A stretch of DNA of 64,000 bases from Actinomortierella ambigua (Eukaryota; Mortierellomycota; Mortierellomycetes; Mortierellales; Mortierellaceae). The stretch covers positions 1 through 64,000 of the forward strand of contig JAAAJB010000105.1 of assembly GCA_016098155.1 (NCBI GenBank), given 5' to 3'. Under the pieces are notes generated by a model, which ran no database searches, was not told where the DNA came from, and worked only from the letters and a program-made list of their open reading frames with translations. The translations under genes and the position numbers were made by a program. Positions 10,440-20,990 of this stretch are shown in pieces; the first letter of the stretch is position 1, and every line of letters starts with the position of its first letter.

Positions 10440-13400
10440 ACCCTACACGATGACCGTCGCTCGTCATCGCTTCAGCCTCCGCTCCTTCACCCGCGTGCTG
10501 CGGCTGCTGTTGCATTGACAAGGCTGCATCCAGTGTTAGCTGGGTCTCCTCGCCATGTCCACTGGCTCCAGTCCAGCCATACAGGTTTCGTGGGCCGGAT
10601 CCACGGATGCGGCCTGATCCTGCCACCACGCGGTAGGGTGCAGCCTTTCCCTCTTCCTCCTCTCGCTCATCTGCGGCTGCTAATGCTGCTACTTCTGCCT
10701 TCTTCTTCTCGTCCTTCTCCTGGTTCTTGGCCTCGTGGTCATCATCAGAAGCATGTTGTTGTATCACAGATATCGATGTCGATCTCGACAATGACATTAC
10801 TCGAGCCACCTCCTCCTCCTCCTCCCCTCCACCTCCACCACCTTCTTCCAATCCAGAGCCAACCTGCCACCTCAGCTCCGTCAAGATCTCCATCATATCC
10901 CGTAGTCGGCTCCGTTCAATCTTGAGCTGTCGCTGTCCGAAATCCCGCATCGCTCGCTCCAAGGCCTGCGTGTGGTGATGCTGCAGATGTGCCAGCTCGT
11001 CCGCCAACGACCCATGCATCGCGTTCAGCCGACTCGACGCCCGCCGCATCTGGAGTTCGAGCTCTTCCAGCGCTGACTCGGTCGACGAGGATGAGGCGGA
11101 TGGGGAGGATGTCGAAGACGAATGAGCCCCGACCCCGATCCCGATCCCGATCCCGGCCCCGCCAGAGGACATCATGGTCGATGTCGAGGATGTGGATAGG
11201 GACACTGGGTGGTGCCGTGGATGCCGTGATCGCGGGCTACCGACCGCGGTTGTTGAGGTCGTTGTTGTTGTTGTCGTCGTCGTCAGGTCGCGGAATGACC
11301 CTTCGGCTGCTGTCGTGGTTGTCGCTGTTGTCGTGGCTACCGCTGTCGTCGTCGTCGAAGTTGATGTGGACGATGACGAGGACGATGAGCCGAAGGAGAA
11401 TAACGGCAATGGCGGTAAGAATGACAATGACGGCGCGCTCGTAAAAAACGAGAGCGGAGACGAAGATGACGGTGCAGGAGCAGTGATAGTAGTAGGAGTA
11501 GTAGTAGTAGTGCTGGGAGAAGAAGTAGTAGACGTAGAAGATGTAGCCACTGTAGTGTTCACTGTCGGTGCAGATGGCTCCAATCTTGGCTGCCCCGCTA
11601 CTGGTACTGATGCTCCTGATGCCCGAGGTGATCCAGGCTTGGTAGCCGTCACCATCCCCAATGACGACGACGTCTTTCCACCCGTGACTCGCGAGAGGGT
11701 CGCAGATCGAGTCAACATCGAAGACGGTGAGAGGTCCCTAACAGGCAGCGTCGAAAGCGAGCGAAACGACGACGATGCCGATACCGAAGACGAGGATGCG
11801 GCTCGTCCATGGATCGACGACCTCCTTCCCGAGGTACTCGAAAGATGAGCTTCTGGTGGCGGCGGTGCAAGAATGGACGATGCCTTCGCCGCGGACGCTG
11901 CCGCAGAATCAGCAGCAGCAGCAGAGGGATCAGCGGCAGCAACACGAGCCAATGTCGATGTCGATGTCGGCGCCAATGGAGCAGCGACACCGACCGTAGT
12001 CAGTGCAAACGAGGTGGCCGCTTGTCCAGCAGCGCCGATCGCAGCCCCAGCGCCCTCGATGGCCGACAGAGCGCCCTCGCTGATCGTCGAAAGCCCATGC
12101 CACAGCGCTTCGCTTCGTTTCTGGGCCCGCTGCAGTCGTTCGTACGACTTGCGCATCGTCCGGAGCGAGGCAATGATCTCCTGTGGGTGCTGGAGCGCTC
12201 GTAACGTGCCTTCGACCACAAATGAAAAGTCTATTTGTGGTCAAATAGCACCAACATGATATCATATGTTAAGTAAGTGGGGTCACCATTTTTTTTTTTT
12301 TTTTTTTTTGGATGGCTCAAGTTGGGGACTTTGGCCAAAGCGATACGGGGAGGTTACAAATCACTATACCTTCAAACAAGTTACCGATAGACTCGATATC
12401 CGATGTATGCATCTTGGATTGCGTGGCGGTGATGGCGCGTAGCGCCTGGAGATAGTTGCTCTTGTCGCTCCAATCGACCTGGTCCGCATTCTCCAGCACA
12501 AAGGCGTAGTCTTCCAGTTGCTGGGGTACATCCTGAATGCTCCGATGCAATTTGCGAGCACTACGCTGTGCCTGCTTGATGGCACGATCGAGTTGGACCA
12601 TAGTCTGCTGTAGCATCTTGAAGTACTCTTCTTCGTTCTCCAGGTGATCCACATGGTGCGAAAAGCTGTCGTAGATGGTGTCTAGCGCACTTTCTTGCTT
12701 GGTTTGGGATCGCGTCGATATCATCTCTTTCTGTTATTATTTACAAAAAGAAAAAAAAACGCCAAGGGGTCAGTCGTGGGGGTTTGCCATACTCTCCCAT
12801 GGCACATAAAATATCCCATTGCCTCCCTCCACTCTTCTAAACACTCGCTGGATGAGACCAAAAAAAAAGTGAAGTCGACTCACCTGCAGCTCCGGCATTA
12901 GCATAAACTCCCACAAGAGCTCATGGTCCCTGAGAAGAGGATGGTCCGACAAGTAGTTAAGAAACATGTCAAGCCTTCTTGTCGTGCTCGACATGACAAT
13001 CTTGGAGGGTCGACTCGGGGAGAGCAAGAATGGGCTGTAGAACCCCTCCAGTGATGGGATGCAAATATCGGGGTACTCCACCAAAAGGCACTTGCGAAGA
13101 AACTTAAAGTCGTCCAGCGAGCGTTCCATCGTGACTACTGCGTTGATAGGATGATGGGCCTCAGGGTTGTTGCTTCTCGTGCTTGTGTTCGTGTTCGCCG
13201 ACCCACTCTTGACAATATACTGCACACGGCCCTGCTGACCGACCGCGGCGCCCCGCACCACCCGAATGACCCTTTTCTCCCCTAGATCTTTCTCGTGGGT
13301 CGTGGCTGCCGTGGACGATGATGGATGCCGGGTGTCCCAAAATAGGCTGGCATTGTCCAGTAGCTCCAGCACCTGGGCATCATTCGTCATATCCGTCGGG

Positions 13401-16400
13401 GTCTCATTGGCCCAGTCCCGTAGCTGTGGGTTGGCGCCCATCTGGAGCAAGAAATCCACCACGGGCACCGCTCCCGACTGACAGGCCAGTTGCAGTGGCG
13501 TCGCGCCATCCATGAGTGACTGGAGATCAACAGGCATCCGGTAATGGATGGTCGCTGATGCTGTTGGTGCTGCTGCTCCTGCCTTTGGCTTGCTATTCTT
13601 CTCAGTGGTCGATGATGATGTTGTTGTTGTGCCATTATTGTCGCCTTCTCTTTTCTCCTGAACAAGAAGCATGCGCGCCATGTCGACATTCCCACGAAGA
13701 CAAGCCATATGCAAGGCCGTGTAGCCTCGCGAGTCCGTCATGAGATAGTCGACATGATCGGTGTGGATCAAACTTTTCACAGCCTCTGTATCGTCATGCA
13801 GGGCCCACTTGAGCAACGGCGTCCACCCTGCGTAGTTGTCGACGTCCGGATTCGCTCCCTTGGCGACCAAGAGCGAGATGAGCTCGGGATCCGCCAGGTA
13901 ATGTAAGGCCGAATCACCATGGTTGTTGACTTGATCAAAACAAGAGTCACAACCTCCCGCTGGTGTCGTAGTAGTAGCAGTAGTCGCCATGGCCTCGACG
14001 AGACGTTGCACAATGGGCTTGTAGCGGGCCAAGTCCCTCTCCGTCAGCTTGCTGGCCAGAATCAAGGGCGAGTCGCCGTCATTGTTCGCCAATGTCACAT
14101 CCGGCTGCGCCTGTAGGATAAGATTCAGCAAATCAAGACTGCCGCGTTCGACACTCACATGCACAGCCGTTTGGCCAAACACGTTTTGATGGTTGAGACC
14201 GACGTTGGAGGATTCTTCTTCTCCTACTACTACTGCTGCTCTCCTTTTTCTGCGCACCCCACTTCCTCCTCCTGCTGCTGCTGCATCGCTTGACTCTGGC
14301 TGTCGCGGTTTGGTCAAATGTTGCAAGATAAGCTCAGCCATATCGTATTGTTCCAGTTCGACTGCAAGCATCAGCAGACTTGTCCCTTCAAAGTTGGATA
14401 CATTGGCCGAAACATGTTGCTGCTCGAGCAAGAACCTGAGGACATCCATTTGATTGGCTTTGCAGGCCATCAATACATCGGTGTTGCCCTGGGCGTCTCG
14501 ACTGTTGAAAGGGGCCGCCTTTATTGTCGTAGACGAATGCGATGAGGGATGAGAGAGTAGTGGCGGTCGTGGTGGTGCTATCGGCGCCTGGTGTAGCCCA
14601 TTATCTGACAATTCCATCGACTGGCTATCCGGCTGGGCGAGACTAGCATTTGATGTGCGACGGGATGCTGCTGAGGATGTGGTGGTCATGGTTGTCAGCA
14701 ACGCACTGGCTGTGATATCCAGGTAAGCACGATCTTCACGCATCTGGGTGACTTTGTCCAGGTCGCCCTCCCTAATACTGCGCCAGTACTCTTGATTCAA
14801 TCGGGAAAGCGGTGCGAGTTGCTTGACATGGCCTTGGATGTACCGCGAGACCGCCTCCAACGTTGACAGAGAGTATCCATATTCACCACTCGTCGAGTCG
14901 CCAAACAAGACAAAGTGTTTCATGTAGTACAGGTTGGATGCCAAGTTGCTGATCCCAGAACGCAGAATCGTCAAAAGCAATATTGGGATCAGATCGTCTG
15001 CTCCACCCCCAGAGAGAGCGCTTGTCACGCGGACGTATTGAACTAGACACTGTAGCTTCTCCTTGGGTGTCCGCAAGATGCCAATGGATTGGAACTCATT
15101 GAGGGCCGAGACAAGCGATCGATGATTTGTTAGGGTATCCGTGAGGCCAACCTGGGCCAAGTCAAGGTGATGGAGTTCCCGGATCGCTTCTGCGAGTTCC
15201 CAGTCCTGCTGTTTGAGCTGCAGAGTGATCTTGAAAAAGACAATGTCGTAAGTTGAGTTCAAGATGTAGTCCTCTACCAGCAAGTTTAGCCCATCCACTG
15301 TCATGTTGTGGTCATTGAGTATTCCCAGTAGCACGTTCGGATCCACTTGATTAAGCATCTAGCCATAAGTGGGAGGGGGCGGGGGAGAGAAGGTTAAAAA
15401 ACAATAGCTTATGCTGCCTTTTGCTGTAGGATACACACCTAGTTTCGCAATGAGAACAAGGCTCACCTCCACGACCTGCGCCAGAAGCTGATCGATCGAA
15501 TTCCGGATATCATCTAGATCCGTTTTAATCATTGTCTCGTCGTTGAAAGTCATGATTGTTTGCTCCAGCTTTGACGACAAACCAGGGAGCCGCTGGAGCA
15601 CTGTCGGGAGTGTGATTGTTGGCCGTGGCGCTCTATGCGAACGGTGCACTAGTGCGTATGCTCCGCGAGCATTGGTCCAGTTTTGATAGGAAGGGTATTG
15701 ATATCCCGTCAACAATCGCGATCGTCGCGTTGTGCCTCCACTGCCCCCGACGCCACCAACATTAGACAGATCTTGCGGGCTATCCTGGCTTGATCTGCGG
15801 GCTGATATAGTAGCCTCTTCGGTGGAAGGTCGAGGTGACCTCCTCACTGGAGCTCGCTCTGCTGCCGGCAGCCGCTGCAATTGTGGTTGCTGTGGTTGCT
15901 GCTGCTGCTGCTGCCGCTGAGAGGCCAGTACTGAAGGTGATCCTGTAGGCGTTCTATCAAGTGGTGAGTAAGCGCCGAGTTTGTTGTTATCGGGCCGTAC
16001 TGGCGACGATGGTGATGTAGCCGCCTGGAGACCCTTGGGTATCCCTTGGTGGATGCCGACCAGCGACCGATCAATCAAGTACACAATCCAGCCACGACTG
16101 TCATTGTCGTAGACGATCCTCTCCTCGACCAGACGCGCCTGCTTGAGCTGTCGGAACCCCTTTGCTGTCGTGACCGTCGTGTCCGTCACAATGAGCGACC
16201 GCCCGTTAAAAGTCGGGAGTGTGTTACGCGTCTCTGGCGTTTCACGGTGCGGGATGCGAACAATATGACTAGCTAATAAAGACGTTGAAAAAAAAAAGGT
16301 CGTGGCCATGAGTTAGGTTGGACACACATATAGCGTACAATGTCTTACCATGAGCGACGGAAGAAAAAAAAGACCTTACTAACGAAGTCCTCATCAATGC

Positions 16401-16725
16401 CTCCCCACTCCCATTCGGTGCCTAAGAGCTCATTCTTGCCCATGAGCGACTGGTTGATGGGACACAGAATGACAAACTGACATTGGCTCCTCTCGCGCAC
16501 CATCGTGGCATAGACGCTCTCAAAGGTCTTGCGCAGATACTGAAAGTTCTTGAGCTTGGCAACGTCATGTGAGATTAGGGATGCGGTGGGGAATGAGGTG
16601 GTGGCATGGAACAACAACAGCGACAGAAAGTGATTAGGCGTAGTGGTCGGGTACGCTGTAGACTGTCGCGCAAAGGAACCTGGCGGTGTAGGCCCCGTCG
16701 TGAACAAGGAGAGTGCCAAGTCCAT
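10114..16725 (-). CDS. VRL1: Vrl1/VARP-like endosomal VPS9-ankyrin-PX-BAR protein
   Basis: Five exons on the minus strand: 16725-16380, 16272-15467, 15358-12884, 12730-12370 and 12230-10114, giving 2034 residues. All junctions keep frame. The N-terminal region resembles that of VARP/ANKRD27. A VPS9 Rab5-GEF domain (about 385-560) keeps 'ADDLIPI' (Asp505) and 'GEYGYSLSTLEA' (Tyr546), the positions VPS9 proteins need for nucleotide exchange. Ankyrin repeats follow (about 640-1010, for example 'GYTALHMACLRGNVDMARML'). A PX-like domain ends near 1205, then a BAR-like coiled coil starts ('VDHLENEEEYFKMLQQTM'). This order matches yeast Vrl1, the GEF subunit of the VINE endosomal SNX-BAR coat. Oddly, about 250 Ser/Thr-rich residues interrupt the BAR region before its last helix ('ALEELELQMRRASSRLN'). 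Intron 4 holds a long T tract. AATAAA lies 122 nt past the stop. It should act on endosomes. Confidence 0.8.
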
Positions 16726-17029
16726 GGTGGTTTGACGATAAAGATAGAGAGATGGTATATGTCTAAAAGAAGAGAGCGGAGCAGCAGAGGCGCACTCCCT
16801 CAGAAGAAACTGTGACCCTTGATCACCCTTTTGGCTCCCACCCCCCCCCCACCACCACCACTATTCGTTTTAGCTCTGTTGGACCATGTGCCTCTCATTC
16901 ATACACACCCACATACACCTTTCTCTTTCGCTCTCGCTCCTCTCTCTCTCTCCTCACTGGCGACTCGTGTTGTAATAATAAAGATACTTTTTTATGTATA
17001 GAAATGTTTGATTTGACTCTACTTCCATC
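16726..17029. other. Intergenic between the Vrl1-like gene and GDI
   Basis: This is the promoter/leader of the Vrl1-like gene and the 3' end of GDI, both on the minus strand. It has C- and CT-rich tracts on the plus strand (16843-16860, 16935-16955). No gene. Confidence 0.5.
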
Positions 17030-19008
17030 TTACTCCTCCTGAGCCTCACGCTTGCTCAGGTCGAGCACACGGCCAGTGACGCGCTTATACAAATCCTTGA
17101 CATCGTCGCAGACAGACTCAAAATGCGAGGTGGCATCGTACGACTTGGAGACAAACACCTGTTCTTGGGCACCATCGGTGATAGGCACACAGACATCAGC
17201 GACATCGACAAACTTCTCAACAATATCGCCCAAGAGCTTCAGGCCAGGCTCGATCTCATCCTTTGGCGTATCCGTCTCGACAACAGTCGACACAATCGCG
17301 AGGTAGCCCTTCTCGCAGACCTTGTGCTTGGCTGACAGACCCGCGACGTAAATGTCGTTCTTGCGGCCGACCTGCTTCTGAGGGATGATGATCTGGAACG
17401 AATCCGCATCCTTATCTGCAGGGATCGGGCCGTTCAGCAAGCAGATGGCACGCACGACCTTGGCCACCTTCTTGACCTTGCTTGATGCATACGAGGGGTC
17501 ACAAATCACCTGTGTGCACTTTGCCACCTCGTCACCAGAGCGGACACCGACCACCTTGCCGTTCTCATACACAATCTCGTCGACCTCCTTGTCCAGCATA
17601 TAAGTGGCACCGTTGACGGCACCCAAGCTATTATTTGTTGTTGTTGTTGTTTTAGATGGAGCAATCAAAAAGAGAACACAAGCATGTGAGTCAGATAGCA
17701 CTTTTGGAGAGGCATGCAACAATATACATGGGAAAAAAAAGGGGAGGGAAGAGTACGAGGCCGATGGGAAGAGGAAGGGCTGGGATTTGAGGGGAACAGA
17801 AGAGGGCGGGGGAGGGGCGGGATGAAAGTCTTACCGAGCAAATGCCTGAGGAAGCTCACCCAAGCCATAGCGAGGGTAGATGTAGGGGGACTTGCCGTAG
17901 CGAGCCACCGAGGTGACATAAAGCTTGATACGCTCAAAGGTATCGAGGGCAGGGCTGTCAAGGTAGCTATCGTCTAGGTGCAGTGCCAGAGCGTGACCAA
18001 CAAAGTCTGTGGCGCCCTTCTCAAGGCCAAACTTCTCGAAAACGTCCTTCATGGGGGTGACGGCGGCATCGAGGCCATCGTGTGTCGAGGGATCATCCTG
18101 GCGGTAGGCTCGGATGTATTCAAAGAAGCTCTTGGCCTTGAACTGCTCAGCGGTCGTCAGCAGAGGGCTGGTGAGTGCCTCGGTGGCCGACGAAGGGACC
18201 TTGGCGATCTGGCCGTCGCGGTAGACATAGGAACCGGCGATCTGGACAAACTCGAGGTACTTGTGGACACCAGTGTGCACCAGGATCCTGATGAGCTCAC
18301 CGTCGGCCATTGTGAACTTGGGGATCAGGTCGATGTGGTAGTCGCGGTCGCTGCCCATCGATGCCTGAGGAGCATCCTCGCGCGCAAACTTGCGGTACAG
18401 CTATTTTTGAGGATTATATTACATCGAGGCGAGAGCCAGGTTGGTAAAAAGGGAGCCAGCCTGGATTGAGTTGTTCTGCCTATTTTTCCCAACAGTGAGA
18501 GCGCACGTCTATGTTTAGGAGCGCTCTGCCCCACTTTCTTTTAATATTATTTTGTCAAGGAAGTCTCCCCAACGTTCGTACCTGAGTGAGGTTCAAGCTG
18601 GCCGAGTCACCGCCATAGTAGTCGTTGCGGTCCATCTGGAGCACCTTCTTGCCTTCGACGGCAAGGATGCCTGCCAAAATGCACTCGGTCAAGCCGGTGC
18701 CCAAGACGATAACATCGTAAGTTTGATCCTATGGTGGGTGGTGGGGAATTCAAGAGAGGGAGAAGAACGAGATATAGTTTAGAATGAGTTGTGGAGGAGT
18801 GGTGGGGGGGACCGTGTTGGGGTGTTACAAGGTGATGGAGCTCTCCAGTCCAGATGAGGGAAGGGACATCACCCATCAGGTTCTGAACATGCAGTGAGAG
18901 TGCATGTACGTGTCTGAGGGGAAGGGGATGTCACACGGAAAGCATGTTCTGATGAGTGTGCGTGGAAGTCAGTCTTCCATCGTTTCTAGATGAACAAGTG
19001 CTTACCAT
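17030..19008 (-). CDS. GDI1: Rab GDP-dissociation inhibitor
   Basis: Four coding exons: 19008-19006 (the ATG alone), 18728-18582, 18400-17835 and 17627-17030, giving 437 residues, close to the usual 440-450. The protein starts '[19 protein letters not shown]', the FAD-like dinucleotide fold of the GDI/REP family, and continues '[14 protein letters not shown]', a Rab-binding signature. '[18 protein letters not shown]' and 'GATYMLDK' are also family hallmarks. GDI extracts prenylated GDP-bound Rabs from membranes and returns them, so it is needed for all vesicle traffic. No in-frame ATG lies upstream in exon 2, and the first internal Met is inside the nucleotide fold; ATG followed by GTAAGC is therefore the only sensible start. 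An AACC repeat lies just upstream in the leader. It sits next to a Rab-GEF gene, probably by chance. Confidence 0.93.
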
Positions 19009-19011
19009 GGT

Positions 19012-19046
19012 GGTTGGTTGGTTGGTTGGTTGGTTGGTTGGTTGTT
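19012..19046. repeat. (TGGT)n tetranucleotide repeat
   Basis: About eight TGGT units on the plus strand, directly upstream of the GDI start codon, so the GDI leader would carry an (AACC)n tract. Confidence 0.8.
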
Positions 19047-20018
19047 TGGTGGGTGGTTGGATGAGGGTTGGAGGGGATGAAGACGAAGAAGATGAGAGAA
19101 AGAAAAAGAGAGGAAGAAGAAGAAGAAGAAGAAGGAAAAGATGCTGAGAAGTTGGGGGAAAGGAAAGTGGATGATTATAAGGAGAGGGAGAGTGGGCCAA
19201 CGCAACAAGGCATGCTCTCCCCTCTCTCTTTTCTCTCTCCCTCTATCTCTCTCTCTCTCTCTCTCGCATGCCCAATATGGTTTGCCAGTCCTACATTGGG
19301 GCAAGGCAGCAAACCTTTTTCCCACGGAGGCGTTGTTTTCGCGACTGGACTGCTCGCGGCGGGGTTGCTCCTTTAAAGGGGGAGACGCGACCCCTCCCTG
19401 CCATCTGCTCCTGGACTCTCTTTGCGACATGCACTCACATGCCCTCTATCCTCCGTCCTCTAGATTCTTGCAGCATCCTGCACTTGCCACTCTCCTTCAT
19501 CCCCCTCTCTCTCACACCTCCACAGGCTGGGGCGGGGAGTACATGCAGTACGTACTGTCCGAAACGCGCTGGTGACTTGTACGTATGTCTACAGCAGGTA
19601 ATGCACGGTAGATTTTTTCGATGCTTGCGTGATCTGCGTGCACTTCAGATAGAAGATGAGAGACACGTCGGTGGAATCATCATATACTGTCCAATGCGCA
19701 CTGCTTACCAAGCCGCGCTTACCCTCGCCGATTACTTGGTTCTGTCGAAAGAGCCTTGGTTGATATTCCTCCATCAATGGATTACGTTTAGGTAGGCCGA
19801 GGCTCTCGCTTTCACTCTTCCTATTTTCCTAGAAATCCCCCTTGTTCTCTATAGAAAGAAGAAGAGTACCATTTGCACATATAATGTGTTGACATGCATA
19901 GTCGTACAGCGTACAGAGAAGCCTGTTCCCGTTTGTTGAAATCGTTTGAGCTAGGACGTTCTTAGACTTGTAGCCAGAGAATGGTGACACTCTTTTACTT
20001 CACATCAAAGCAGTCAAA
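19047..20018. other. GDI upstream region and intergenic DNA
   Basis: Contains a GAA/GA-rich stretch (19080-19140), a CT dinucleotide tract (19218-19264) and no convincing gene. The 175-codon plus frame at 19268-19795 shows no domain. Confidence 0.5.
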
Positions 20019-20218
20019 TTAAGCGAAGTAGGAGGGCTTGATGTGGCCAAACTGTCCAGGTCCGGTTTCCAGGTAGAAAAGGTACACCGGTGCAGAGTGG
20101 ACGATCGGGCGCCAGCTTGTAGGGGAGGGCATTGACACTCCTCCATAGCCTGTTTGAGCCAGGAAAGCTGACGACGGCTTGTTGGCTTGGACCCGGTAGC
20201 TAACATGTACAAGTCTTC
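20019..20218 (-). pseudogene. Orphan C-terminal exon fragment
   Basis: Reading the minus strand from about 20218 to a TAA at 20021-20019 gives some 66 residues that look like real protein ('LVHVSYRVQANKPSSAF', 'SWRPIVHSAPVYLFYLE', 'FGHIKPSYFA'), preceded by an acceptor-like CACGCAG. No start or upstream exon is found. The sequence to its right is copy C of the kinesin-like family, which suggests that a gene was cut by that arrival. I do not recognise the family. Confidence 0.3.
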
Positions 20219-20990
20219 CATCTGCGTGGAGACATTGCCGCGATCACGCAGGGAGATGCCGCTGAGGAAGATGAAGAAGACAATGCGGATAATCGTGTAC
20301 AATATGCCAAATTTGACGCACATCGCTCTGTCTTGACACCGACATCCCTGGAGCACTCCTCATCACGCGTACTGGCGCCGCAAAAGTATGCTGCGTTTGA
20401 GTCTCTCCCAGAGCACGAGGATTTCGGAGACAACTACACGAAGGAAGTGGTGGAAGGAGAGCAGGAGCAGGCGCAAGTAGAGGTCGAAGAAGATGAAGCG
20501 CAAACGGATGTTGAATTGATGGCGATCATGTCAGAGTTCAAGTCGCCATAGCGAGCACCGCTTCAGCGAACACCGTAGTCGTCGGCCCACGAGGTCATTG
20601 AGATTCTATCACCAAGAGGAGCAACTCCCGAGCCCCAGGAGCCGTCCAGAACACGCTATCATTCCCATCGTCGTTGCGCATGCTGCCACCACTGAGCCAA
20701 TCTAATGGGACGATGAGCCAATCTCGGTCACCATCGATCGGGCTGTCGAGGAGCAACGACCTCTTCAACAGCAGAAACGGATGCACTGGCCTGAATCAAG
20801 CTCTTTGCGATGGTACAGGAAGGTGAAGATGCGCCGCCATGAGGGCATGGAGAGGTGGTATTGGAAAGGTGCGATGCTGGGGGAAAAGGGAGTGAAGAGG
20901 GGGATAGAGGAGTCCGTTCCCCCAAACAACATTGGAAATTCCAAGCACCTCTTCTTATTTTTCACGCCCAGGATCCCACTGGTGATGAGA
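20219..20990 (+). pseudogene. Kinesin-6-like tail, degraded copy C
   Basis: The segment aligns with copies A and B from the 'ITQRDT' region onward. It encodes 'GDAAEEDEEDNADN', then 'LTPTSLEHSSSRVLAPQ', then 'VVEGEQEQAQVEVEEDEAQ', close to 'EQEQAQVKVEEE' of copy A. Several stops follow (first at 20549-20551). After them come 'SSAHEVIEILS', which shows the reading frame that copy A lost by one G, and a trace of the basic module ('MRRHEGMERW', about 20828). Coiled coil and motor are both missing, so this is the shortest and most broken copy. Confidence 0.55.

Noticed and set aside
11174..11848. 224-codon plus-strand frame rich in Val and Asp
   Set aside because: Antisense to the Ser/Thr-rich repeat region of the Vrl1-like gene.
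19268..19795. 175-codon plus-strand frame upstream of GDI
   Set aside because: No recognisable domain, overlaps other random frames of similar length, and crosses the CT tract.
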